Origin: an uncultured Mollicutes bacterium
Lineage (GTDB): Bacteria > Bacillota_I > Bacilli_A > RFN20 > CAG-826
NCBI GenBank assembly: GCA_900539595.1
Contig: UQCQ01000011.1
Coordinates: 1 to 58,384, forward strand
Length of the DNA stretch: 58,384 nt
Direction: 5' to 3'
Part shown: one piece after another, positions 28,340 to 37,076 of the stretch
Layout of the letters: each line of letters starts with the position of its first letter
Numbering within the stretch: the first letter of the stretch is position 1
Notes under the pieces: generated by a model
Database searches by the model: none
Seen by the model: only the letters and a program-made list of their open reading frames with translations
What the model was told of the DNA's origin: nothing
Translations under genes and position numbers: made by a program

Positions 28340-29055
28340 TCTTTGTTCCCCCAAAGGCTAAAGGCGGCCACGCTATTTTTAAGGGAAGAAGAAGGCTGGA
28401 TATCCACGAGCATCCCCTCTTCTAGAAAATAGACGTTAGAAGCGACGCGAAGGGCTTCTTCCAAACGATGGGTAATATAAATCGCGGTGACACGTGCTTC
28501 TTTTAACGTCTTTTCGATGACATTTAATAGTTCTTCTCTTTGAGGCCCGTCCACGTTGCTAAGAGGTTCATCTAGAAGCAAGAGGTCAGGATCTTTAATC
28601 AAGGCGCGCCCCAAACAAACTTTTTGGATTTGGCCGGTAGAAAGTTGACGGGGTTTCCGAGATAAAAGGAAAGAAAGGTCCAGTTTATCCGCCATTTCCT
28701 TCACCTTGGAAGTGATGGAAGGATAATCTTCGCGATTCAGTTTCAAGGGAAAGGCGAGATTATCAAAGACGGTCAAATGGGGGTAGAGGGCGAATTCCTG
28801 CTGAACATAGGCAAGACGACGCTCCTTTGGGGTTAACGTCGAAATATCGATTCCATCGCTACGAATCACCCCATCATAAGCGAGTTGGCTCGTCAAGGCG
28901 CGGAACAAAGAGGTCTTTCCCGACCCCGATCCGCCCATGATGGCGCTGATTTGTCCACTAGGAAAAATGCAACTAACATCCTTTAAAGCCGGATATTCCT
29001 GCTTCTTCTTTCCTAGATACGTGACGCTTAAATGTTCGATTTCAATTCGCGGCAT
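28336..29055 (-). CDS. ABC transporter ATP-binding protein, short form
   Basis: 239 residues: a single nucleotide-binding domain without the C-terminal regulatory TOBE part of MalK. Walker A GGSGSGKT (41-48), Q-loop (Q85-Q86 region), signature LSTGQ (138-142, Thr for Gly), Walker B LLLLDEP (158-164) and switch His196 are all present. It leads the four-gene overlapped module. The start codon lies 6 nt after a TAAAAT box and has no Shine-Dalgarno, suggesting a leaderless message. Confidence 0.88.
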   Translation of the reverse strand: MPRIEIEHLSVTYLGKKKQEYPALKDVSCIFPSGQISAIMGGSGSGKTSLFRALTSQLAYDGVIRSDGIDISTLTPKERRLAYVQQEFALYPHLTVFDNLAFPLKLNREDYPSITSKVKEMADKLDLSFLLSRKPRQLSTGQIQKVCLGRALIKDPDLLLLDEPLSNVDGPQREELLNVIEKTLKEARVTAIYITHRLEEALRVASNVYFLEEGMLVDIQPSSSLKNSVAAFSLWGNKE

Positions 29056-29350
29056 GGAAGTATTTTAACGCAAGGAATCCTTCTTTTTCTTTTCTTTTGC
29101 ATCAAAAGAAGAATGTTGGGCCTAATTCCTACGAAACTGGGAATTCATCTATCCTTTTTCAAAAGTTTTTTTGCAAGCATAAAAAGGCACCAACAACGTT
29201 TTTTACGCTGATCCATTTCCTATTTCTTTTGGAAACTCCAAAAATATTTCGACAAGATTTTTAAAAAAATCGTTCTAAATAAGGGGGGTCTTCTCATGAA
29301 GCCGATTCCCAAAAGCGGAAGGAGCGGACGCCTAGAAAGGGAGAAAAAGC

Positions 29351-29425
29351 ATGTTCGACAAGCTGCTTGTTGCGATGTTTCTATTCGACATCGCCCTGTT
29401 GCTTCTCGTGCTCCTCCTAGCCTAG
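29351..29425 (+). CDS. 24-residue hydrophobic peptide, candidate type I toxin
   Basis: An ATG preceded by GGGAGAAAAAGC opens a 24-codon frame: a short FDK start and then an almost unbroken hydrophobic helix (LLVAMFLFDIALLLLVLLLA), ended by TAG. Size, composition and spacing resemble the small holin-like toxins (Hol_Tox/TxpA-like) of Bacillota, though the usual lysine tail is missing. It is alone on the plus strand in a 500-bp gap, with a consensus promoter on the opposite strand just downstream. Assignment as a toxin is an inference. Confidence 0.5.
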   Translation: MFDKLLVAMFLFDIALLLLVLLLA

Positions 29426-29430
29426 AAGTG

Positions 29431-29456
29431 AAAAAGGAGAGATATCAACTCTCTCC
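29431..29456 (-). terminator. Minus-strand terminator between the hydrophobic peptide and the antisense promoter
   Basis: GGAGAGA (29436-29442) and TCTCTCC (29450-29456) form a 7-bp stem; on the minus strand it is followed by T5 (29435-29431). It could end a very short antisense RNA, or read-through from xylB. The hairpin also lies directly after the toxin-like stop on the plus strand, so it may be shared. Confidence 0.65.
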
Positions 29457-29471
29457 CAAAACCACATCTAG

Positions 29472-29501
29472 ATTATAGGGTCCGGTAGCTCCATCCGTCA
29501 A
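29472..29501 (-). promoter_or_regulatory. Consensus promoter on the minus strand, candidate antitoxin RNA promoter
   Basis: TTGACG (29501-29496), an 18-bp spacer and a perfect TATAAT (29477-29472). Transcription would start near 29465 and run toward the 3' end of the hydrophobic-peptide gene. No open reading frame follows it before the terminator at 29431-29456, so it would make a small RNA. Confidence 0.6.
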
Positions 29502-29504
29502 GGA

Positions 29505-29537
29505 CCCCGGGTTCGGCTGTTTAGGCCGTTCCCGGGG
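29505..29537. repeat. Strong hairpin downstream of xylB, related to the 40419-40451 terminator
   Basis: CCCCGGG (29505-29511) pairs with CCCGGGG (29531-29537) and the inner CGGC with GCCG around a 7-nt loop. The right arm and following bases (29526-29547) are almost identical to 40441-40461, also just downstream of a minus-strand gene. It lacks a T run, so here it may protect the xylB mRNA end or only pause transcription. Confidence 0.55.
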
Positions 29538-29557
29538 CGGAAAGGAGGAAGGAAAAA

Positions 29558-31009
29558 TCAACTTTTGGATTTTCGATACGCTTCTTTGTAAGTGAAAAAT
29601 TTGGCTTCGTAAAGAGCGTGCTGAGCAGGGTTAGGATCAAAGACTTTCTTGTCAACGACCAGCTGGTTGCTGGCTTCGTAGACATTATCAAAGCATCCAT
29701 CTCCTACCATCGCAAGGATAATGGCGCCTAGGGCCCCGCCATCGCTAGTAGAAATACTTTTCATGCGAATGCCAAAGATATCGGAAAGCATCTGCATCAT
29801 CTTATCGTTTTTGCTCCCGCCTCCGATGACGCGGGCTTCTTTGGCGCTCACCCCATCTTCTTTCATGACGGAATAGACGTCATAAAGGGAGAAGCAAATC
29901 CCTTCGAGGACGGCTTTGACGAGGTCGCTGCGCTTATAGAACAAGGAAAGGTTTTCAAAGGAACCCTTCGCACGAGGATCGTTGATTGGGCTTCTTTCCC
30001 CCATTAAATAAGGAAGGAAAAGGACGTCACTGATGTCTTCGCCAATCGCTTCGATTTCTTTGTTATAGTCTTTGGTTTCCAAAACGTCTTCCAAAAACCA
30101 CTTCAAAGACCCCATCGCCGATAAGGTGCAACCCATCAAATGGAAGTTGCCCGTGGTGTGGCGGAAGGAATGGATTCTTCCGCTGGGATCAAAGCAATAT
30201 TCTTTGCTGGGAGCAAAAACCACCCCGCTGGTGCCTAAGGAAATAGAAATATCCCCGGCTTGCAGCGTGTTAGTTCCCGTAGCCCCAACGGCTTGATCTC
30301 CCCCGCCGATAACGACTTTGCAGTTTGGGGAGAGGCCAGTTAGGCGAGAGAATTTTTCACATACGGTTCCAATCACTTCACTCGAATCGCAGATTTTAGG
30401 TAACTGCTTGCGACGGATATGCAGGATTTCTAGCATCTTATCGCTATAATCGCGTTTTTTCACATCGAAGAACAAGGTTCCGCTCAAATCGCTCACATCG
30501 CTAGCGAATGTCCCGGAAATCACGTAAGCCAAATAATCTTTGGGGAGCATGATTTTGGCGATGCGGGAGAAATTCTCCGGTTCGTTACGATAAACCCAAA
30601 GGACTTTGGGAGCCGTGAAACCACATAGGGCAATGTTGCTGGTTTCGCGAAGCAATAAATCTGTTCCAATTTCTTGGTTCAAGTAATCCACTTCTTCCAC
30701 GGTTCGCGAATCGTTCCAGAGCAAGGCTGGGCGAATCACGTTGTCGTTTTCGTCCAATAGGACCAGCCCATGCATTTGGCCGGAAAAGCTTAAGGAAGCG
30801 ACTTGGCTTAAATCGTGCCGCTTGCGTAGCTCCCCCAAGGCTTCGATTAGGGCCCTCTTCCACTCGGTGGGATCCTGCTCGCTCCAATTGGGGCGAGGCA
30901 AAATCAAAGGATAGTCTTTGGATTCGCTATCTAAAATCGAACCCGATGAATCCGCCAAACTCACCTTGATGGAGGAGGTGCCTAAATCGATGCCCAAATA
31001 GTATTCCAT
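29558..31009 (-). CDS. xylB: Xylulokinase
   Basis: 483 residues of the FGGY kinase family, phosphorylating D-xylulose to xylulose 5-phosphate for the pentose phosphate pathway. The N-terminal phosphate loop GIDLGTSSIK, the SGQMHG motif, the GGGDQAVGATGTN segment and the late GGGSKND nucleotide-binding motif are all visible. It lies 2 bp after xylA, the classical xylAB arrangement, behind a xylose-type ABC transporter. Confidence 0.93.
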   Translation of the reverse strand: MEYYLGIDLGTSSIKVSLADSSGSILDSESKDYPLILPRPNWSEQDPTEWKRALIEALGELRKRHDLSQVASLSFSGQMHGLVLLDENDNVIRPALLWNDSRTVEEVDYLNQEIGTDLLLRETSNIALCGFTAPKVLWVYRNEPENFSRIAKIMLPKDYLAYVISGTFASDVSDLSGTLFFDVKKRDYSDKMLEILHIRRKQLPKICDSSEVIGTVCEKFSRLTGLSPNCKVVIGGGDQAVGATGTNTLQAGDISISLGTSGVVFAPSKEYCFDPSGRIHSFRHTTGNFHLMGCTLSAMGSLKWFLEDVLETKDYNKEIEAIGEDISDVLFLPYLMGERSPINDPRAKGSFENLSLFYKRSDLVKAVLEGICFSLYDVYSVMKEDGVSAKEARVIGGGSKNDKMMQMLSDIFGIRMKSISTSDGGALGAIILAMVGDGCFDNVYEASNQLVVDKKVFDPNPAQHALYEAKFFTYKEAYRKSKS

Positions 31010-31011
31010 GG

Positions 31012-32325
31012 TTATTTATCGAAAAGGATGTTATTGAGAACGGATTCCAAATATTCCTGGCGTCCGCTATCGACGTCAAAGCTCTTGACGGTCAACGCGT
31101 ATTCGGCGAGTTCTTCTAACGTGGTCTGGTTATCCACGATTTTCTTGCCGATTCCGTGGTTATAGGATTCGTAACGCTTTTCGATGAATTCATCGATGCG
31201 TCCGTCTTCGATGAGCTTATAGGCGAGACGTAAGCCAAGAGCGAAGGTATCCATGCCGGCGATATAGGCAAGAAGGATATCTTCCAACGTATTGGATTGA
31301 CGACGGGTTTTCGCGTCGAAGTTGAGTCCTCCGTTAACGAATCCACCAGCCTTGATGACTTCATACATCGCTTTGACCGTGTCGTAGATATTAGTCGGGA
31401 ATTGGTCGGTATCCCACCCTAGCATCGGATCGCCTTGGTTGGCATCGATGCTGCCGAAAGCCCCGTTGAGGCGCGCCACCCGGAGTTCGTGCTCGAAAGT
31501 ATGCTGGGCCAAGGTCGCGTGGTTGGCTTCAATGTTCAGTTTGAAGTCGCCAAGCAAGCCATATTGACGGAGGAAGTTGCAGCAAGTCGCCGCGTCAAAA
31601 TCATATTGGTGTTTCGTGGGTTCCTTGGGTTTGGGTTCCAAAAGATAATCGCCTTGGAAGCCAATCTTTCTGCCATAATCCCTCGCCATGCGCAGGAAGC
31701 GGGCCATGTTGTCTAACTCTAAGCCCATGTTCGTATTCATCAAGGTGTCATAGCCTTCGCGTCCACCCCAGAAGACGTAGCTTGTGCCGCCTAGCCGGAC
31801 GTTGGCATCCAAGCAGGCTTTGACTTTGGCCGCTGCCGCGGTGAAAACGTCAGCATTAGGAGAAGTCGCCGCGCCCGCCATGAATTTCTTGTCGCCAAAA
31901 TTATTCGCGGTCGCCCAAAGGAGTCTCTTGTTGTGCTTCTTCTGAAGGACTTCGATGTAGTCGACCATCTCCTTGAAATTTTCTAGGGATTCCCGAAGCG
32001 TCTTCCCTTGTGGGGCGACGTCCACATCGTGGAAGCAATAAAGGTCGATGCTTAGTTTATCCATGAGGTCGAAAGCAAAGTCGGCTTTGGCCTTGTAGAT
32101 CTTCATCGGATCGGTTTCTCCGAAGGTTTTGTCCTCCGTATCTCCGCCGAACATATCCGTCCCACAGTAATCGATCGTGTGCCAGTAGGACATTGCGAAA
32201 CGGAGGTGCTCCTTCATGGTTTTGCCATGAATCTTTTCTTCCGGATTGTAGTATTTGAAGGCAAACGGCTCCTTCGACGACGGGCCAAGATATTCAATCT
32301 TGCCGATTTCACTATATTTCTTCAT
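31012..32325 (-). CDS. xylA: Xylose isomerase
   Basis: 437 residues, group II length. It converts D-xylose to D-xylulose. The catalytic FHDVD (His99), WGGREGYDTL, EPKPKEPTKHQYDFD and NIEANHATLA...HELRVA metal-site motifs are present in order. It overlaps the permease stop by 4 bp and is followed directly by xylB. Confidence 0.96.
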   Translation of the reverse strand: MKKYSEIGKIEYLGPSSKEPFAFKYYNPEEKIHGKTMKEHLRFAMSYWHTIDYCGTDMFGGDTEDKTFGETDPMKIYKAKADFAFDLMDKLSIDLYCFHDVDVAPQGKTLRESLENFKEMVDYIEVLQKKHNKRLLWATANNFGDKKFMAGAATSPNADVFTAAAAKVKACLDANVRLGGTSYVFWGGREGYDTLMNTNMGLELDNMARFLRMARDYGRKIGFQGDYLLEPKPKEPTKHQYDFDAATCCNFLRQYGLLGDFKLNIEANHATLAQHTFEHELRVARLNGAFGSIDANQGDPMLGWDTDQFPTNIYDTVKAMYEVIKAGGFVNGGLNFDAKTRRQSNTLEDILLAYIAGMDTFALGLRLAYKLIEDGRIDEFIEKRYESYNHGIGKKIVDNQTTLEELAEYALTVKSFDVDSGRQEYLESVLNNILFDK

Positions 32326-34280
32326 TCTTTTTCTCCTTTTTGTAAAGAACGTGATTGCTTAATCGAATCGAGGAATTCTTCTCTTTCCCTTTCTTTTTCA
32401 AGGTTCGCCTTTTTAAGGTCTAATTTCTTTTCGATCTTTTCCTTTTTCAAAGCCTCCCTCTTTGCTTTCTTTTCTTCTTGGGTTTTATTTTTGGCTTCAA
32501 GAACTTCTAAGCGAGCTTTGTTTTCCTTAATCTGGCCTTCTTCTAATTCTTTATTCGAATCGATCAGAGCTTCGTTTTTGGCTATCAAAGCATCCAAAGC
32601 CTCTTTTTCTTTCTTCTTGCGGTCCAAGACGAACTGGTTGTAGTTTTTCGTTTTTTCTTGGAGGCTTTCGTTGAATTTCACGAAGGTCACCTCGAGTTTT
32701 CCTTGGTCCAAGGATGGATTAGCGCGATCCCGGTCATAGATGTGGCGGGCCACTTCTTGAGGGATGGAGATATCCAGGATCAATTCATCCACTTTCGACC
32801 AGGCTTCTTCTTGAACATCCTGCAATTCTTTTTCGAGCGCGATTTCTTTCTCCAAAGTCGGTTTGAGGTATTTGCCATTTTGGAAACGCGTCTTTTTGAG
32901 AATCGTTTTGTTTGCGATGGCCTTTTCTTTGATTTGGGCCGAAGCCGCCTTTTTGGCTTCCTTGATCTTGCGTTCTCTTTCGTAGAGCTTGAATTTCTGA
33001 GCGGCGTCATCGATAAGACGGTCGTATTTCAAGGTGAGGGCAGCGATTTTTTCGTCGCGTTCATCCAGCAATAAACCGATGGTTTTTCCCGCTTCCTTCT
33101 TATCGAGGTCTTTTTCCAAGATGCGATGGATCTTCTTGTCGTAAGAAAGCTTAATCGAATTGATTTTCTTGGCCAATTTGGCTTCCAAGCATGCCTTTTG
33201 CTCGGGATTGTATTTGAGTCCAATCGTTTCCAAGAACTTATAGAACGCCTTTTTATCGAAGATGATGAGTTGAAGGATGATGGAGACCAAGAGGATAGCT
33301 CCTTTGATCGTGTCATTAATGAGCGGATTAAGGTTCACCGCGGAGATGATTTTATCGATGATTTGGAAGGATAATGCCCCGAAGAGGATGCCGATGATGT
33401 TGCCTCTTCCTCCATTCATCGAGATGCCGCCGATCACGCAGGAAGCAATCGCGTAAAGCTCATAAGACATACCCGCCGTAGAAGAATCCATGGAGGAATA
33501 AATCGAGACGTGTAGGACCGCGGATAAACCAACGAAGGCTCCGGCGATGGCAAAGATCGTCGCTTTGGTCCAAGGAACGTTGATACCCGCTAGGGAAGCG
33601 GCCTTGGAATTAGAGCCAAGAGCATAGATTCTGCGGCCAAATTTCGTGTGCTTGGCAAAGTAATAAACAAGTAACACAAAGACAATGAGGATGATGCCAA
33701 CGATTGGAATCGTCAGGGCGGATTCGTTTCCTAGTGAATAATAGGGGGAAGAATAATAGTCGATTAATTGGTAGGTCTGCTGTTGCTGGCCGCTATCGGT
33801 CGGAATCGCTTTTAGGATGTATTTGCATAGCGACCTAAAGATCAACATGGTGCCCAAAGTCGCGATGAATGCAGGCATTTTCAATTTGCCAACCATGATT
33901 CCGTTGATGAAGCCGATGATCGTAGCGACCGCGACAATGACTAGAATCGACACGAAGGTAGCTAGGCCATGCCCGGCGACGTCATAGACTTCCTTATAAA
34001 CCAAGATGCCCATGCCACCAGAGAAGGCGAAGTTCGCCCCGACGCTTAAATCAATATCTCCGGAAATGATGATTAACCCCATTCCCAAAGACAACGTCCC
34101 AATGACGGCCGTGCTTTTTAAAATGTTGGTAATCGAGTTCCAGGTAATGTAATTGTTCACCGAGATGTAGAACAAAAACATCACGATGAAAATGTAGAGG
34201 AAACTACCGTTTTTCCAACTGGCTTTGGCCAATTCGCCAAACGATAATTTCTTTTTGTTTTTGCTAGCGGAATTACCCAT
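32322..34280 (-). CDS. Sugar ABC transporter permease (XylH/RbsC family) with long C-terminal helical tail
   Basis: 652 residues, about twice the family norm. Residues about 25-342 form a normal CUT2 permease with SGDIDLSVGA (73-82), ALGSNSKAASLAGI (220-233) and VIGGISMNGGRG (282-293). From about 343 to the end there is a 310-residue, strongly charged Lys/Glu-rich region predicted helical and coiled coil, with no membrane segment; it should be cytoplasmic. The tail is in one open frame and the next gene overlaps the stop by 4 bp, so it is not an assembly artefact of a lost stop. By context it imports xylose or a related pentose. The tail's role is unknown. Confidence 0.9.
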   Translation of the reverse strand: MGNSASKNKKKLSFGELAKASWKNGSFLYIFIVMFLFYISVNNYITWNSITNILKSTAVIGTLSLGMGLIIISGDIDLSVGANFAFSGGMGILVYKEVYDVAGHGLATFVSILVIVAVATIIGFINGIMVGKLKMPAFIATLGTMLIFRSLCKYILKAIPTDSGQQQQTYQLIDYYSSPYYSLGNESALTIPIVGIILIVFVLLVYYFAKHTKFGRRIYALGSNSKAASLAGINVPWTKATIFAIAGAFVGLSAVLHVSIYSSMDSSTAGMSYELYAIASCVIGGISMNGGRGNIIGILFGALSFQIIDKIISAVNLNPLINDTIKGAILLVSIILQLIIFDKKAFYKFLETIGLKYNPEQKACLEAKLAKKINSIKLSYDKKIHRILEKDLDKKEAGKTIGLLLDERDEKIAALTLKYDRLIDDAAQKFKLYERERKIKEAKKAASAQIKEKAIANKTILKKTRFQNGKYLKPTLEKEIALEKELQDVQEEAWSKVDELILDISIPQEVARHIYDRDRANPSLDQGKLEVTFVKFNESLQEKTKNYNQFVLDRKKKEKEALDALIAKNEALIDSNKELEEGQIKENKARLEVLEAKNKTQEEKKAKREALKKEKIEKKLDLKKANLEKEREREEFLDSIKQSRSLQKGEKE

Positions 34281-35799
34281 TTAGCGCTTCCTCCTTCTTG
34301 CTTTCACGCACGACTTTGTGGGCGTTAGTTGCATATAACATGACACGTTCTTCGGTGATTTCGTCATGGTTTAGAATCTTTTCGACGTGGCCGTGATAGA
34401 AAATGATGCAGCGGTCCGCCACTTTCTTGATTTCATTGATCTCCAAAGTATTGAAAAGAATCGTCTTCCCTTCCTTGGACAACTTCATGATCAATTTGTA
34501 GATTTCCGCCTTAGCTCCGACGTCAATTCCCTGCGTGGGGTTATCCAAAATCAGGATATCGCTATCGGTATTGAGCCAACGGGCCAAAATGACTTTTTGC
34601 TGGTTACCGCCAGACAAAGACGTGATGAGGTCATCCCGCGAATTGCATTTGATGCCAAGCTCTGCTTTGTATCGATCAAACTTTACGCGTTCATTTTTGT
34701 AATGGATGACCGGACGGCCACTGCTTAATTGGTGTTCGGCGATCATCATATTTTCTAAAAGCGACATCTCGGGGACAATCGAATTTTCCTTGCGGTTGCT
34801 TGCCACCATCGCCACGTCATTTTTCATCGTGTGGAGGATGCGCCCTTTTTTGAGGTACCTCCCCTTGACTTGGATGGTCCCTTTCTCCGCAGGTATCACC
34901 CCGAAGATGGTTTGGAGGAATTCGCTGCTTCCCGCCCCTTGAAGGCCGGTAAAGCCGATGATTTCTCCTTTTTTCACCTGAATAGAAACGTCATTGAACC
35001 CTTTTCCATACAGGTTTTTAACGTCTAAGATGACATTTCCCAATTCCCGTTTTTCGTAGATGTCCCCATCCGAATAGGCGCTTCCAACGATATCGGAAGT
35101 GAGAGCATCCGGTGTGGTGTCCTTGATTTTTCCGCTTGAAATGAAACTGCCATTCCTAAATACGGTATAATCATCGGCCAATCTGAATATTTCGGGCATC
35201 TTATGGGAAATGAAAATGAAAGATTTTCCTTCCTTTTTCAAATTATTGACAATCCGGAAGAGGTTATCGATTTCTTCGTTCGCAAGGGAAGTCGTCGGCT
35301 CGTCCAGAATGATTAATTTCGCATTTTGGTGCAAAGCGCGGGCAATTTCGAGCAATTGCTTTTCTCCGGTGGTTAAAGAACCCACCTCGCTATTTGCATT
35401 AATCACGACGCCTAAATCATCAAAAAGGGCTTGGGTCTCTTTGATCATTTTCTTCGTATTGATTTTTCGGAATACCTTGGACTGGTATTCCTTGTTTAGG
35501 AATATGTTTTCGTAAACTTTCAAGTCATTGAATAAATTGAGCTCTTGGTGGACAAAGGCGATGCCTGCCGCTTCCGACTTCTTGACCGTCATGTTGTCAT
35601 AGGTCTCTCCGTCGAAAACGATGGTGCCGCTATCCTTGGTATAGATGCCAGCCAAGATATTCATCAATGTGGATTTCCCCGCACCGTTTTCGCCTAATAG
35701 AGCGTGGACGGTGCCTTTGGAAACGGAAAAATGGACCTTGTGCAAAACCTCAACCCCGAAAAAGGATTTGGAAATGTTGCTCATTTGTAATAGTTCCAT
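34273..35799 (-). CDS. Sugar ABC transporter ATPase, two nucleotide-binding domains (XylG/RbsA type)
   Basis: 508 residues. Domain 1 has Walker A GENGAGKST (36-44), signature LTTGE (degenerate) and Walker B LIILDEPTTS. Domain 2 has the usual degenerate Walker A (GLQGAGSSE, no Lys) but an intact signature LSGGNQQK and LILDNPTQG. This asymmetry is normal for the CUT2 family. It overlaps the permease start by 8 bp and follows the binding-protein gene after a hairpin. Confidence 0.94.
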   Translation of the reverse strand: MELLQMSNISKSFFGVEVLHKVHFSVSKGTVHALLGENGAGKSTLMNILAGIYTKDSGTIVFDGETYDNMTVKKSEAAGIAFVHQELNLFNDLKVYENIFLNKEYQSKVFRKINTKKMIKETQALFDDLGVVINANSEVGSLTTGEKQLLEIARALHQNAKLIILDEPTTSLANEEIDNLFRIVNNLKKEGKSFIFISHKMPEIFRLADDYTVFRNGSFISSGKIKDTTPDALTSDIVGSAYSDGDIYEKRELGNVILDVKNLYGKGFNDVSIQVKKGEIIGFTGLQGAGSSEFLQTIFGVIPAEKGTIQVKGRYLKKGRILHTMKNDVAMVASNRKENSIVPEMSLLENMMIAEHQLSSGRPVIHYKNERVKFDRYKAELGIKCNSRDDLITSLSGGNQQKVILARWLNTDSDILILDNPTQGIDVGAKAEIYKLIMKLSKEGKTILFNTLEINEIKKVADRCIIFYHGHVEKILNHDEITEERVMLYATNAHKVVRESKKEEALNG

Positions 35800-35815
35800 A
35801 ATTTTTCCTTTTTAG

Positions 35816-35848
35816 ATGCTCCTGAGGCGAAGACCGCCCCAGGAGCAT
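35816..35848 (-). promoter_or_regulatory. Intra-operon hairpin after the binding-protein gene
   Basis: ATGCTCCTG/CAGGAGCAT plus inner GGCG/CGCC (one mismatch, 5-nt loop) form a stem of 13 pairs between the binding-protein stop and the ATPase ribosome site. No T run follows, so it is likelier to stabilise the 3' end of the binding-protein message and set a higher ratio of binding protein to transporter than to terminate. Confidence 0.6.
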
Positions 35849-35867
35849 GTTCTAACGATGAATCAAC

Positions 35868-36917
35868 TTATTTGCGGTAGTTGCCGCTGCCAAATCCTCT
35901 GAATTTGGTGACGTTGGTTTTGTCGACGACGTTGACGCCGATGACGTGGTTCTTTTCCACCTTCTTGCCGTCTAGGTGGTCCACCATATCTTGAATAGCT
36001 TGTTGGATCATGGCGGGGTCATAGGTGACGTCGAAGAGGTCGGCGCTACCATAAGTTCCACCGTAATCGCCGGTATGCTTGTTCTCGAGAACCGCATACA
36101 TTTCATCTAAGCCCGAAGAGGAAGCAAGGGCCTTGACGTTGGTCTTGAAGTGGTCTTTGACCGCTTGGCTAACGTTGGTCGCCTTGAGTTCTTCGAGGAT
36201 ACCCATCGAAATTTCGCTATCGTGGGTGAAGATCCATTTGTAGTCTTTAAGAGCTTCGCCCTTCGCGACGAAGAGTTCTCTGGCTTTCGTTCTGCTCCAG
36301 CCGGTATAGTCGGTGGAATCGATGGCTTTGACTTGGGCATCGCTCCAGCCGCCTTTGGACTTCAAGGTATCGAAGAAGCCGTTATTGCGGGAAACAGGGA
36401 CGGAAGAATTGTCGCCCGGGAAGATGAGGATCTTTTCGCCGGCGGTCAAGCCATCCTTGATGAATCTTTCGGCCGTAGCAACGCCGATACCATAGTTGTC
36501 ACCCAAAACGTTGGAGACTCTGTTGGCGGCGTTATCGATGGCATCCGTGGAGATAACACGGTCGAATTGGACGAAGTTCACGCCGGATTTGGCGATTTTG
36601 GTAACGGCGCTCTCGAGGGTATTGTCAATCGGGAGCATGACGATTCCGTGGAGGGAATCTTTGTGGGCGAGCAAGTCATCGATCTTGTTCGCTTCGTCGG
36701 TAGCGGATTCGCAGGCGGTCAATTTGACTTTGTATTTGCCTTCTTTATTGAGGGCATCCACCTTTTCTTGAGCGTATTGTTGAACGGCACCCGTCCAGCC
36801 GTGGTCGGCGGTTTGGACCAAGACTTCAATCGTCTTTTCTCCTCCACCGCCGCAAGATGCGAGGGCGCCAAGGCCAAGAACGGCCACCGCGCTCAAACCA
36901 ACTAAGAATTTTTTCAT
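35868..36917 (-). CDS. Sugar-binding lipoprotein (CUT2, XylF/RbsB type)
   Basis: 349 residues from the ATG at 36917: signal peptide with lipobox LASC (Cys22), then a type I periplasmic-binding fold (EVLVQTADHGWTGAVQQYA, IVMLPIDNTLE, FVQFDRVI, GDNYGIGVATAERFI). Genes for XylA and XylB follow in the same direction, so xylose is the probable ligand. GGAGG lies about 14 nt before this ATG; an ATG seven codons upstream (36938) contains that GGAGG and has no site of its own. Confidence 0.9.
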   Translation of the reverse strand: MKKFLVGLSAVAVLGLGALASCGGGGEKTIEVLVQTADHGWTGAVQQYAQEKVDALNKEGKYKVKLTACESATDEANKIDDLLAHKDSLHGIVMLPIDNTLESAVTKIAKSGVNFVQFDRVISTDAIDNAANRVSNVLGDNYGIGVATAERFIKDGLTAGEKILIFPGDNSSVPVSRNNGFFDTLKSKGGWSDAQVKAIDSTDYTGWSRTKARELFVAKGEALKDYKWIFTHDSEISMGILEELKATNVSQAVKDHFKTNVKALASSSGLDEMYAVLENKHTGDYGGTYGSADLFDVTYDPAMIQQAIQDMVDHLDGKKVEKNHVIGVNVVDKTNVTKFRGFGSGNYRK

Positions 36918-37076
36918 AGAAATCTTTTTTTCCTCCATTTGTTTCTTTGAAATTCTTTATTTTTGGGGGCCATTCTAACGATAAACCCCCGGAAAACCAT
37001 GGTGTGTTTCTTCGATTTTTACCTCCTTTTCCCATCGAAAGGAATTTGCAAATTAGGATGGAACATCCTGAATTCT

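Noticed and set aside
32322..34280. Possibility that the permease tail is a fused neighbouring gene created by a lost stop
   Set aside because: The tail has no start-like site with Shine-Dalgarno at the junction and the adjacent genes keep tight overlaps; a real extension is more likely.
36970..37010. G5/C5 stem upstream of the xylose binding-protein gene as a terminator
   Set aside because: The loop is long and no T run follows; read-through from the oxidoreductase gene remains possible.
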